6,713 nt of DNA from Promethearchaeota archaeon (GCA_016839865.1 JAEOTN010000280.1:1-6713), one strand, 5' to 3'. Shown: positions 1 to 5,861, numbered from the stretch's first letter. The notes: generated by a model not told the origin, from the sequence alone. Numbers and translations: made by a program.

Positions 1-123
1 ATAGAATCCAATCTTGTTCCCTTTTTCGTCAGATTCGTGAACTCCATTCAATCAGATAACACGAAAGATAAAAATCAACATGCAGAACAATTGATTGCGG
101 AGATCCAGAAACAAATTAGATAA
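1..123 (+). CDS. C-terminal end of an unidentified protein (partial)
   Basis: An open frame runs from the first base to a TAA at 121-123, giving 40 residues of a protein whose start lies outside the window. The visible part begins with a short hydrophobic stretch (LVPFFVRFV), passes through a polar Asn/Lys/Gln-rich segment, and ends in an amphipathic helix-like LIAEIQKQIR. No catalytic motif is visible and I do not recognise the family. The reading frame is supported only by being open, by its codon use resembling the neighbours, and by ending just before a TATA-like promoter. It could also be a chance open frame, since 40 codons is short. Confidence 0.5.
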   Translation: MESNLVPFFVRFVNSIQSDNTKDKNQHAEQLIAEIQKQIR

Positions 124-124
124 G

Positions 125-138
125 AGGAACATATAAAT
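125..138 (+). promoter_or_regulatory. TATA-box promoter for the TatD-like gene
   Basis: ATATAAAT at 131-138 is preceded by a purine-rich GAGGAAC (124-130) in the place of an archaeal BRE element. Transcription would be expected to begin about 25 nt downstream, near 160, leaving a leader of roughly 25 nt before the GTG at 186. Assigned by pattern only. Confidence 0.5.
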
Positions 139-173
139 TATTGCAATTGAATAGGGAATCATAGAAGAATTAT

Positions 174-177
174 AGGT
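174..177 (+). promoter_or_regulatory. Ribosome binding site favouring the GTG start at 186
   Basis: AGGT lies 8 nt upstream of GTG 186. An ATG at 179 is only 1 nt from this site and is in a different frame that stops after 34 codons, so the GTG is the better start. Confidence 0.45.
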
Positions 178-185
178 TATGAATC

Positions 186-995
186 GTGCCAAAAATTCAG
201 TTTTTCAACAAAGTAGATATCATGCATACAGTATCTCGAAGCTTTCAAGATCTTCAAACTCTCAAGCATTGTGGGGTAAATGATATTGTTTCAACTCTAT
301 ATTTACCAATTCAAGTTAAGGGAACTGCTCGTGATTTATATGATTGGTTACTAAATGCAGAAGTAAAGAGGGGTTTAGCTGCTGGAGTGAATATTCATCC
401 GGCCATAGGAATCCACCCAATGATGGTTCCCGCCGATGCTAAAATATTAGATGGAGCCCTACATTATTTAGAAGTTGCTTTGAAAACAAAGAAAGCAATG
501 GCGGTGGGAGAAACTGGGTTACACCATGGAACTCCGGAGGAATTTATATCGTTTAAACGTCATTTAGAATTAGCAAGGCAGTACAATTTACCAGTAATAA
601 TCCATACTCCTCGAGAGCAAAAAGCGGAACTCACCAAAGTTATCATGAAAGAGATCCGGAAACACAAAATTGAACGTGCCTTAATTGATCACATTACTAA
701 AGAGAATATATCAATTGTTCTACAGGATCCCAGACGAAATATCAAGCTGGGGGTTAGTATCCAAGCATCTAATTTATCGATTAAAGATGCAATATTGTTG
801 TACAAGAACTACAGCTATGAGAATCGGTATGTACTCAATTCTAATGCAGGTAGTGGTCCAGGGGATATACTTAGTGTCATTAAATCCATCGAAGAATTCG
901 AAAAGGCGGGTTTTAAATCGCGAATATTGAAAAAACTCTCTTACGATAATGCGTTAGATATATTTGGTGGGATTTTACGAGAGTCCTTTTCTTAA
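186..995 (+). CDS. TatD-related metal-dependent hydrolase-like protein, metal site degenerate
   Basis: This 269-residue protein has the sequence pattern of the archaeal TatD-related branch of the amidohydrolase TIM-barrel superfamily (COG1099-like). Landmarks in order are AIGIHP (73-78), AVGETGL with Glu109, PVIIHTPR with His140, IDH with His169, LNSNAGSGP around 217-225, and a C-terminal YDNALDIF (253-260). Active members have an N-terminal D-x-H-x-H and an Asp in LNSDAG. Here the N-terminal site reads VDIMH, keeping only His14, and the Asp is Asn220. Two of the usual metal or catalytic ligands are therefore replaced, so hydrolase activity is doubtful although the fold should persist. The family usually includes DNases and uncharacterised phosphoesterases or amidohydrolases; the substrate is unknown. 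No signal peptide is seen, so it is probably cytoplasmic. It starts at GTG, has its own promoter, and ends 87 bp before cdhB. A link to the CODH/ACS genes is inferred from position only. Confidence 0.85.
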   Translation: MPKIQFFNKVDIMHTVSRSFQDLQTLKHCGVNDIVSTLYLPIQVKGTARDLYDWLLNAEVKRGLAAGVNIHPAIGIHPMMVPADAKILDGALHYLEVALKTKKAMAVGETGLHHGTPEEFISFKRHLELARQYNLPVIIHTPREQKAELTKVIMKEIRKHKIERALIDHITKENISIVLQDPRRNIKLGVSIQASNLSIKDAILLYKNYSYENRYVLNSNAGSGPGDILSVIKSIEEFEKAGFKSRILKKLSYDNALDIFGGILRESFS

Positions 996-1003
996 TTCAC
1001 CTA

Positions 1004-1009
1004 TTTTTT
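1004..1009 (+). terminator. Weak oligo-T terminator after the TatD-like gene
   Basis: A run of six T (1004-1009) follows the stop codon by 9 nt. Archaeal termination commonly uses oligo-T tracts, but this one is short and some read-through into cdhB is likely. Confidence 0.3.
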
Positions 1010-1027
1010 AGAAAACAAACTCTGAAT

Positions 1028-1037
1028 TTTTATAAAG
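1028..1037 (+). promoter_or_regulatory. TATA-box promoter for cdhBC
   Basis: TTTTATAAAG at 1028-1037 is a good archaeal TATA-like element. A start site about 25 nt downstream (near 1060) would give a leader of about 22 nt to GTG 1083, which includes the AGAGGT ribosome binding site. The inverted repeat at 1037-1064 lies between this box and the expected start site. Confidence 0.5.
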
Positions 1038-1064
1038 TTTCTACGGAAATTTCCTTTTAGAAAC
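1037..1064 (+). repeat. Nested inverted repeat at the cdhB promoter (candidate operator)
   Basis: GTTTCTA (1037-1043) is the exact reverse complement of TAGAAAC (1058-1064). Between them lies the perfect 10-bp palindrome GGAAATTTCC (1045-1054). The two dyads have centres one base apart (1050.5 and 1049.5). Position between the TATA box and the expected start site fits a repressor site, but function is inferred. In an AT-rich gap part of this could be chance. Confidence 0.4.
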
Positions 1065-1067
1065 AAC

Positions 1068-1073
1068 AGAGGT
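1068..1073 (+). promoter_or_regulatory. Ribosome binding site of cdhB
   Basis: AGAGGT ends 9 nt before the GTG at 1083 and supports that start. Confidence 0.5.
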
Positions 1074-1082
1074 TTTTCTAGA

Positions 1083-1613
1083 GTGTCAAAACCCTATCAA
1101 AAAGCAAATATCCCCGGACCAGAAATTGGAGTCGCAGTTTTCGATCCACACACTTTAGCCAACATCATAAAAAAATCACGTAATGTGGTACTGGTGATTG
1201 GTGCGGAATCAATTAAAATTCCTGTTGGTGCACGATCCTATGCCGAGTATTTAGCAGATTTAGCAAAGAAAATAAAATGCACCGTCATAACTACCACAAC
1301 TGCCTATAAATTCCTTAGTGAAAAAGTGAAAATTGAGAACGGAACCGTGATGTCTCTAATCAACATAACTAATCGATTACGAGATAAAAAGTGGTTGAAC
1401 TTGACAGGTAAGGGTGAGAAATACGATCTAGTGATATTTGGTGGGTTTTTAGTGTATTATTTGAGTCAAAGTCTATCCACTCTAAAAAATTATACAGAAT
1501 ATCGAACTATGTCGATTGATCGATATCATCATCCTAATGCACGCTATTCTTTACCAAATCTTGAAAAAGAAGAGTGGGAAAATTATTTAGAGGAAGTATT
1601 ATCAACAAAATAA
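1083..1613 (+). CDS. cdhB: CODH/acetyl-CoA decarbonylase-synthase epsilon subunit CdhB
   Basis: The 176-residue product matches the archaeal epsilon subunit, which is usually about 170 residues. This subunit binds the CODH alpha subunit CdhA in the ACDS complex, which interconverts CO2/CO and acetyl-CoA in the cytoplasm. It has no redox cofactor of its own and is thought to have a nucleotide-binding-like Rossmann fold, perhaps aiding electron transfer with flavin. Visible family features are NIPGPEIG near the N terminus (9-16), the hydrophobic strand with Gly, VVLVIGAESI (35-44), YDLVIFGGF (114-122), and MSIDRYHHPNARYSLPNL (143-160), which corresponds to the SIERxxxxNA...F/Y-xNL region of methanogen CdhB. 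It starts at GTG with AGAGGT upstream, and its stop codon directly abuts the start of cdhC, so the two are translated from one message. No cdhA lies upstream, unlike the usual cdhA-cdhB-cdhC order. Confidence 0.92.
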   Translation: MSKPYQKANIPGPEIGVAVFDPHTLANIIKKSRNVVLVIGAESIKIPVGARSYAEYLADLAKKIKCTVITTTTAYKFLSEKVKIENGTVMSLINITNRLRDKKWLNLTGKGEKYDLVIFGGFLVYYLSQSLSTLKNYTEYRTMSIDRYHHPNARYSLPNLEKEEWENYLEEVLSTK

Positions 1614-3110
1614 GTGAGAATAATGAGTTTTGAAGCATATCCTATTGGTGTCGGACCACAATTCGAAGGTGAACGCGTAAGAAAGAAAGAAATGTATATT
1701 GAATTAGGCGGCCCTAAAATTGATAAGAAATTTGAATTATGTGAAGTGAAACCTGCAAAATCCGTGAAAGATGGTGTAGTAAAAATTGTCGGTCCTGATA
1801 TTCAAGAACTAAAAGAAGGTGGATCTTATCCCATTGGCGTTTATCTTGAAATTTCTGGGTCCCAACTTGAAACAGATCTAGAAGCAGTAATTGAGAGAAG
1901 ATTTCATGATTTCTCTAATTTTATTCAAGGATTTATGCATCTGAATCAACGTTACACAAACTGGTTCCGAATATCAAAGAAATCTTATGCAAAAGGATTA
2001 ACGTCCTTAACAATAATTGGTGAAATTCTCATTAAATTGTTTAAAGCGGAATATAATATCATTGAAAAAGCTCAAATGACGTTTTACACGGAAAAAAAGC
2101 AAGTAAACACAAAACACAAATATGCTATGAATGTGTATGAAAAACGAGATGAGAGGATCCGTGGATTAAAGGATGAAGACGTTGAAGAATTCTATGCTTG
2201 TACATTATGTGCAAGTTTTGCACCTAAACATGCGTGTGCAATTGCTCCCAATCGAATGAGTTTATGTGGAGCCATTAATTGGTTTGATGCTCGAGCTGCA
2301 GCAAAGGTAGATCCAAAGGGTCCAATCTTCCGCATTGAAAAAGGACAGGTACTAAATGAAAAAGCGGGGGAATACTCGGGAATTAATGAAATGATTAAGA
2401 ATTCTTCTTTGGGTGAAATTGATAAGATATATATGTATTCTGGCTTGGAATTTCCTCATACTTCTTGTGGTTGTTTCGAAGCAATTGCTTTTTATATCCC
2501 TGAGGTAGAAGGATATGGGGTTGTGGATCGAGATTTTAAAGGTAATGCTGTAAATGGTCTTCCATTTAGCACTATGGCTAATAGTACTGGTGGGGGTAAT
2601 CAAGTTGAAGGTTTTAATGGGATAAGTATAGAATATATGAGAAGTCCCCGATTCTTCCAATACGATGGGGGTTGGAATCGATTTGTCTGGCTACCCTCTT
2701 CTGTAAAAGAACGTATTTTAGAATACATTCCCAAAGAATTACATGATAAAATTGCTACCGAAGCAGAAGTGACTGAAATTGGTGAATTACAAGGATTTTT
2801 GAAAAGTAAAGCCCACCCTGTTATGGAAAGATGGGAAGAGGAAGAATCAGAAGAAGAAGCTGCAGAGGAATATGTGGAAGCTCAACCTACGGGTGTGACA
2901 CCTCAAATGCAGTATCAGATGCCTACCCAAACTTATGCACCACAAGGCGTGCCCCCTGGTTCCCAAAGTTTTATTCTACCGGGAATTGTAATACCTGCAC
3001 CAAGCACAGGTTCTGGACCAGGATTTAAGATAATTTTTAAGAATGTGAAAATTCATGCAGAATCCGTAACTATTAAAAAAATTAAACCTAAAAAATCCAA
3101 AAAGAAATAA
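1614..3110 (+). CDS. cdhC: Acetyl-CoA synthase beta subunit CdhC (A-cluster subunit)
   Basis: This 498-residue protein is the archaeal acetyl-CoA synthase. It assembles or cleaves acetyl-CoA from a methyl group (delivered by the CdhD/CdhE corrinoid protein), CO and CoA at a Ni-Ni-[4Fe-4S] A-cluster. Cys196, Cys199, Cys208 and Cys218 give the C-x2-C-x8-C-x9-C spacing of the [4Fe-4S] ligands. The CGC motif (Cys285, Cys287) supplies the distal nickel site, and the 67-residue interval from Cys218 to Cys285 equals that in the bacterial enzyme (Moorella C528 to C595). It lacks the long N-terminal CODH-binding domain of bacterial ACS, as expected in archaea. After an acidic stretch (407-420) there is a Gln/Pro/Gly-rich linker (423-468), then FKIIFKNVKI and a Lys-rich end. 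The linker and terminal FKN segment are typical of archaeal CdhC. The start is GTG immediately after the cdhB stop; an in-frame ATG at 1623 (Met4) is an alternative. Confidence 0.96.
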   Translation: MRIMSFEAYPIGVGPQFEGERVRKKEMYIELGGPKIDKKFELCEVKPAKSVKDGVVKIVGPDIQELKEGGSYPIGVYLEISGSQLETDLEAVIERRFHDFSNFIQGFMHLNQRYTNWFRISKKSYAKGLTSLTIIGEILIKLFKAEYNIIEKAQMTFYTEKKQVNTKHKYAMNVYEKRDERIRGLKDEDVEEFYACTLCASFAPKHACAIAPNRMSLCGAINWFDARAAAKVDPKGPIFRIEKGQVLNEKAGEYSGINEMIKNSSLGEIDKIYMYSGLEFPHTSCGCFEAIAFYIPEVEGYGVVDRDFKGNAVNGLPFSTMANSTGGGNQVEGFNGISIEYMRSPRFFQYDGGWNRFVWLPSSVKERILEYIPKELHDKIATEAEVTEIGELQGFLKSKAHPVMERWEEEESEEEAAEEYVEAQPTGVTPQMQYQMPTQTYAPQGVPPGSQSFILPGIVIPAPSTGSGPGFKIIFKNVKIHAESVTIKKIKPKKSKKK

Positions 3111-3114
3111 CTCA

Positions 3115-3136
3115 TTTTTTTTTAATTTTTTTATTT
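3115..3136 (+). terminator. Double oligo-T terminator of the cdhBC operon
   Basis: Nine T (3115-3123) and seven T (3126-3132) separated by AA follow the cdhC stop codon within 5 nt, continuing as ATTT. This is the strongest oligo-T tract in the window and suits archaeal intrinsic termination, separating cdhBC from the nadK group. Confidence 0.65.
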
Positions 3137-3191
3137 CAAACAATTTTATGGGAAGCATTTTTTACCTTGTATTCTCTTACAACGATCAACA

Positions 3192-3220
3192 GATTCTTTT
3201 CATAGTATGAAGTAAGAATC
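3192..3220 (+). repeat. 29-bp interrupted inverted repeat upstream of nadK (candidate operator or hairpin)
   Basis: GATTCTT (3192-3198) pairs with AAGAATC (3214-3220), and inside it TCATA (3200-3204) pairs with TATGA (3206-3210) around a single G. One unpaired base on the left and three on the right separate the two arm segments, so 12 of 29 positions on each side are matched with nearly the same centre. It lies 20 to 32 nt before the possible nadK starts, where the core promoter would be expected. No clear separate TATA box is seen in this gap, so the repeat may overlap it. No T-run follows, which argues against a terminator. Confidence 0.45.
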
Positions 3221-3239
3221 ACCCACTACATCACGGAGT

Positions 3240-4151
3240 GTGTTTTTAAGCGTGAAGCCAATTGGTATAGCTTGTAGACTGGATAAAGAAAATGCGTTAG
3301 ATTTAACGGGAAAAATAATTGACTACCTATTGAAAAAGGATGTCAAACTTGTTTTAGAAAATCGAATTGCTCAGCGATTTCAGAGATTTTTACCAAAGAA
3401 AGATCTCCGTCAAATGAATAAAAATCAGTTGAAAACCATTATTTCAATTGGAGGAGATGGTACTATTTTGCGAGTGGCACAAAATCTTCCCCGAAAGAAT
3501 CCTGCTCCCGTATTTGGGATAAATTTAGGTGATTCTGTAGGATTTTTAGATGAATGTGATTTAGATTCCGATCAATTGTATGATGCTTTGGATAAAATTA
3601 TCCATGATGAGTTCTCAACAGAACGAGCAATGCGATTGGCAACTTATCATCGTCAAAGTCGATTTCCAGACGCTTTAAATGAAATATATATAGTATCAGC
3701 TAAACCTTCGAAAGTTCTACATGTAAATATCAAAATCGATGGAGAATTCTACGGTATGGCTCATGTAGATGGATTAATAATATCTACAACCGTTGGAAGC
3801 ACAGCTTATGCTTTATCTGCGGGAGGAGCGCTTGTAGATCCTCGTTTGAGCTTAATTCAGATTGTACCGGTAAATCCCTTTGCCAGAACCAGTATACGTC
3901 CTGTTATTGTTCCGAGTACCAGCCAAATCGAAGTTGAACTTATCCGACCTAAACTGAATGCGCTAATCGTAATTGATGGACAACATGACTACCGAGTCTA
4001 TCCAAAAAATATAATTCGTATCCAAAAATCGGAAAGCGACCTAGAATTTGTCCGGTTAAATCCCAATTTCCATGGGAATTTTTATTCCAAACTCCAGAAA
4101 AAAATATTTGTGGGTTCGAACCTACCAAGTGATGATTCTCCTGAGGAATAA
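3240..4151 (+). CDS. nadK: NAD kinase (ATP/polyphosphate-dependent NADP synthesis)
   Basis: The protein phosphorylates the 2'-hydroxyl of NAD to make NADP in the cytoplasm. It is 303 residues, near the usual 250-300 for stand-alone NAD kinases, and has no fused phosphatase domain. The diagnostic GGDGT lies at 71-75 with catalytic Asp73, followed by GINLG (93-97). NE at 147-148, then DGLIIST (177-183), GSTAYALSAGG (186-196), NPF...RPVIVP (212-225) and DGQ (246-248) complete the family pattern. The strict STPTGSTAY motif reads STTVGSTAY here. The C terminus carries an acidic tail (DDSPEE). The start is uncertain: GTG 3240 has a GGAG only 1 nt upstream, whereas GTG 3252 (giving MKPIGIACR, closer to the family N terminus) has the same GGAG 13 nt upstream. 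The gene ends 2 bp before nob1 and they are very likely co-transcribed. Confidence 0.93.
   Translation: MFLSVKPIGIACRLDKENALDLTGKIIDYLLKKDVKLVLENRIAQRFQRFLPKKDLRQMNKNQLKTIISIGGDGTILRVAQNLPRKNPAPVFGINLGDSVGFLDECDLDSDQLYDALDKIIHDEFSTERAMRLATYHRQSRFPDALNEIYIVSAKPSKVLHVNIKIDGEFYGMAHVDGLIISTTVGSTAYALSAGGALVDPRLSLIQIVPVNPFARTSIRPVIVPSTSQIEVELIRPKLNALIVIDGQHDYRVYPKNIIRIQKSESDLEFVRLNPNFHGNFYSKLQKKIFVGSNLPSDDSPEE
4143..4147 (+). promoter_or_regulatory. Ribosome binding site of nob1
   Basis: GAGGA inside the last codons of nadK ends 6 nt before the GTG at 4154 and supports that start, with translation of the two genes coupled. Confidence 0.55.
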
Positions 4152-4153
4152 TC

Positions 4154-4678
4154 GTGAATTCTCAAATAACCTATGTCATCGATACGAGTGCATTCATTAA
4201 AGGCATGGATGTGAATATCTTACAAGATTTCACATGTTATACAACGGATGGAGTGATAGCGGAGATAAAAAACTCTTTTAAACAGCAAAGAATCAAAATT
4301 TCCATCCAAACGGGGAATTTAATTATCGCAGCACCAGATCATGAACATGTAGTAAACGTTAAAACTATCGCTCAGCACACTGGTGATTTACCTTTCTTGT
4401 CAGAAGTCGATATCAATGTCATGGCACTAGCGATTACCCTAAAAGCATCTGAAATGCATCAAAAAATCGAAGTGATCACGGATGACTACTCTATCCAAAA
4501 TGTACTTAGTCAGATCCCTATTCCAACTCATTCATTTTTACAGAAAGGGATCGATCAATTTATCCAATGGCAAATTTACTGTCCAATGTGTAAAAAAACA
4601 TATGTAGCAAATGATAACACTTCCCGGTGCAAAACTTGTGGAATTATGTTAAAGCGACGTCCCATAGATAAAAAATAG
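4154..4678 (+). CDS. nob1: Nob1-type rRNA endonuclease (PIN domain plus zinc ribbon)
   Basis: Nob1 cuts the 3' end of pre-16S rRNA at site D during late small-subunit assembly. The 174-residue protein has an N-terminal PIN domain with the acidic residues expected for metal binding: Asp10 in YVIDTSAFI, Glu37 in VIAEIK, Asp86 in LSEVDINVMALA, and Asp110/Asp111 in VITDDYS. The C terminus is a zinc ribbon with CPMC (Cys143, Cys146) and CKTC (Cys159, Cys162), 12 residues apart, followed by a basic tail KRRPIDKK. Length and domain order are as in archaeal Nob1. All the metal ligands are present, so it should be active. It follows nadK by 2 bp and precedes fen1 by 48 bp. A generic VapC-type toxin is unlikely because of the zinc ribbon and the absence of an antitoxin gene. 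Confidence 0.92.
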   Translation: MNSQITYVIDTSAFIKGMDVNILQDFTCYTTDGVIAEIKNSFKQQRIKISIQTGNLIIAAPDHEHVVNVKTIAQHTGDLPFLSEVDINVMALAITLKASEMHQKIEVITDDYSIQNVLSQIPIPTHSFLQKGIDQFIQWQIYCPMCKKTYVANDNTSRCKTCGIMLKRRPIDKK

Positions 4679-4715
4679 GGATGTTTTAATGTATGATCGA
4701 CTACTATGATCAACA

Positions 4716-4721
4716 AGGTGG
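4716..4721 (+). promoter_or_regulatory. Ribosome binding site of fen1
   Basis: AGGTGG ends 5 nt before ATG 4727. An out-of-frame ATG at 4723 lies closer but would not give the conserved MGV start, so 4727 is preferred. Confidence 0.55.
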
Positions 4722-4726
4722 AATGA

Positions 4727-5773
4727 ATGGGTGTAAAAATTTCGACTTTGATCAAACCTGTACTCACAGAAATAACATTACCCAATCTATTAAGTAAGAA
4801 GATTGCGATCGACGCATTTAACAGTCTTTATCAGTTTCTTGCTACAATTCGTCAGCAAGATGGAACTCCTTTGCGAGACCTTGAGGGTAATGTTACATCA
4901 CATTTGTCCGGTTTACTTTTTCGAACTTTACGTTTAATTGAAGCAGATATCAAACCCGTATATGTTTTTGATGGTCCGCCACATCCTTTGAAAGCTCACA
5001 TTATTCAAGATCGTCGAACCAAGCGGGAAGAAGAAAGACGTAAAATGATTCAAGCTCAAGATGATGAAAATCTCGTAGAAGCGATGAAACATGCGCAAGC
5101 AAGTTCCAAATTAACAAGTGATATGATTCAAGAAACGAAAGAAATGCTTGGATATATGGGAGTACCCGTTATCGAAGCAACCCATGACGGGGAAGCCGAA
5201 GCTGCACGATTAGCTAATGAAGGGCAGGTTTGGGCTTGTTGTTCACAAGATTATGATTCATTACTATTTGGATCGAATCGTCTTGTCCGGAATTTAACCA
5301 TGTCCCGCACTCGACGGGTTAAAGGGGAAACAGTAGCAGTTCAAATCGAATACTATCATCTCGAGAAAGTCCTCTCTCATTTAGAAATAAGTAGAGAACA
5401 ACTTGTAGATATAGGAATCTTGGTAGGTGTTGATTTCTTTCCCGGGTTTAAAGGGCTAGGGGAAAAAACAGCCTATAAACTGATAAAAACTCACAGTTCT
5501 ATTGAAAATATTATGAAAAATGATATTGAAGTGAGAAACACCAAAATTGAGATAGATTCCGACCTGTTAGAGACTTTACGTTCGATTTTTCTTAAAGTCG
5601 AGAAACCAATTGATCCTCCGAAATTATCAGGAAGGAAACCTGATGAAGATAAATTGCGGGAATTACTTATCGAACAACATAATTTCGATGAAAACCGAGT
5701 AGGATCCGCGATTACCCGATTAATACAAAAAAAATCTTCAAAGTCACAAACAGCTCTAGATCGGTTTTTCTGA
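4727..5773 (+). CDS. fen: Flap endonuclease 1 (FEN1/XPG family)
   Basis: FEN1 removes 5' flaps from Okazaki fragments and repair intermediates, acting with PCNA. The 348-residue length is typical for archaea. It begins MGV, keeping the Gly2 needed near the active site after Met removal. N-terminal nuclease residues are Asp29 (AIDAFNS) and Asp82 (VFDGPP), followed by the charged helical-arch region (about 92-130). The internal nuclease motif has Asp154, Glu156 and Glu158, then SQDYDSLLFG with Asp175 and Asp177, and Asp236 in GVDFFPG. The helix-hairpin region KGLGEKTAYKLI (242-253) follows. The C terminus ends in a canonical PIP box, Q341-TA-L344-DR-F347-F348, for PCNA binding. Two departures stand out: the first Glu of the usual SEGEA motif is Asp154 (HDGEA), and the loop after Asp236 is one residue shorter than the usual DYNPGGIKGIG. 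The gene is probably in one operon with nadK and nob1. Confidence 0.96.
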   Translation: MGVKISTLIKPVLTEITLPNLLSKKIAIDAFNSLYQFLATIRQQDGTPLRDLEGNVTSHLSGLLFRTLRLIEADIKPVYVFDGPPHPLKAHIIQDRRTKREEERRKMIQAQDDENLVEAMKHAQASSKLTSDMIQETKEMLGYMGVPVIEATHDGEAEAARLANEGQVWACCSQDYDSLLFGSNRLVRNLTMSRTRRVKGETVAVQIEYYHLEKVLSHLEISREQLVDIGILVGVDFFPGFKGLGEKTAYKLIKTHSSIENIMKNDIEVRNTKIEIDSDLLETLRSIFLKVEKPIDPPKLSGRKPDEDKLRELLIEQHNFDENRVGSAITRLIQKKSSKSQTALDRFF

Positions 5774-5801
5774 GGAAACAAAAACTAACTTCTTTAGGAA
5801 T

Positions 5802-5812
5802 GTTTTCTTTTT
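5802..5812 (+). terminator. T-rich terminator after fen1
   Basis: TTTTCTTTTT at about 5802-5812 lies some 30 nt past the fen1 stop codon and is the only T-tract in the 132-bp gap, so it probably ends the nadK-nob1-fen1 transcript. Confidence 0.4.
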
Positions 5813-5824
5813 GATCTCATTCTC

Positions 5825-5861
5825 TAAAGGGACCGATTCTGGATTTTACACCTCCCCTTTA
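5825..5861 (+). repeat. Short inverted repeat in the fen1-cdc48 gap
   Basis: TAAAGGG (5825-5831) is the exact reverse complement of CCCTTTA (5855-5861), with a 23-nt loop, just upstream of the proposed cdc48 TATA box. It may be a regulatory dyad, but a 7-bp match this far apart may also be chance. Confidence 0.25.

Noticed and set aside
179..283. A 34-codon ATG frame overlapping the start of the TatD-like gene
   Set aside because: It has poor ribosome binding site spacing and its product shows no recognisable motif; the GTG frame at 186 carries the conserved protein.
685..930. A + strand frame inside the TatD-like gene
   Set aside because: It is a shadow of the real gene in another frame, with no motif or ribosome binding site.
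2352..2660. An antisense frame inside cdhC
   Set aside because: It lies wholly within a highly conserved cdhC region and has no family features; it is a reading-frame shadow.
2831..3028. A Cys/Gly/Arg-rich + strand frame over the cdhC tail
   Set aside because: Its odd composition comes from reading the repetitive acidic and linker codons of cdhC out of frame.
2976..3158. An antisense frame over the cdhC end and terminator
   Set aside because: Its Phe/Lys-rich composition reflects the oligo-T terminator and the Lys codons of cdhC read backwards.
4154..4678. PIN domain considered as a VapC-type toxin
   Set aside because: The C-terminal four-Cys zinc ribbon and Nob1-like domain order, plus the lack of an antitoxin gene, identify it as Nob1.
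4692..4712. TATGATC repeated at 4692-4698 and 4705-4711, also forming TGATC/GATCA ends
   Set aside because: It is only 7 bp in a short AT-rich gap inside an apparent operon; likely chance.
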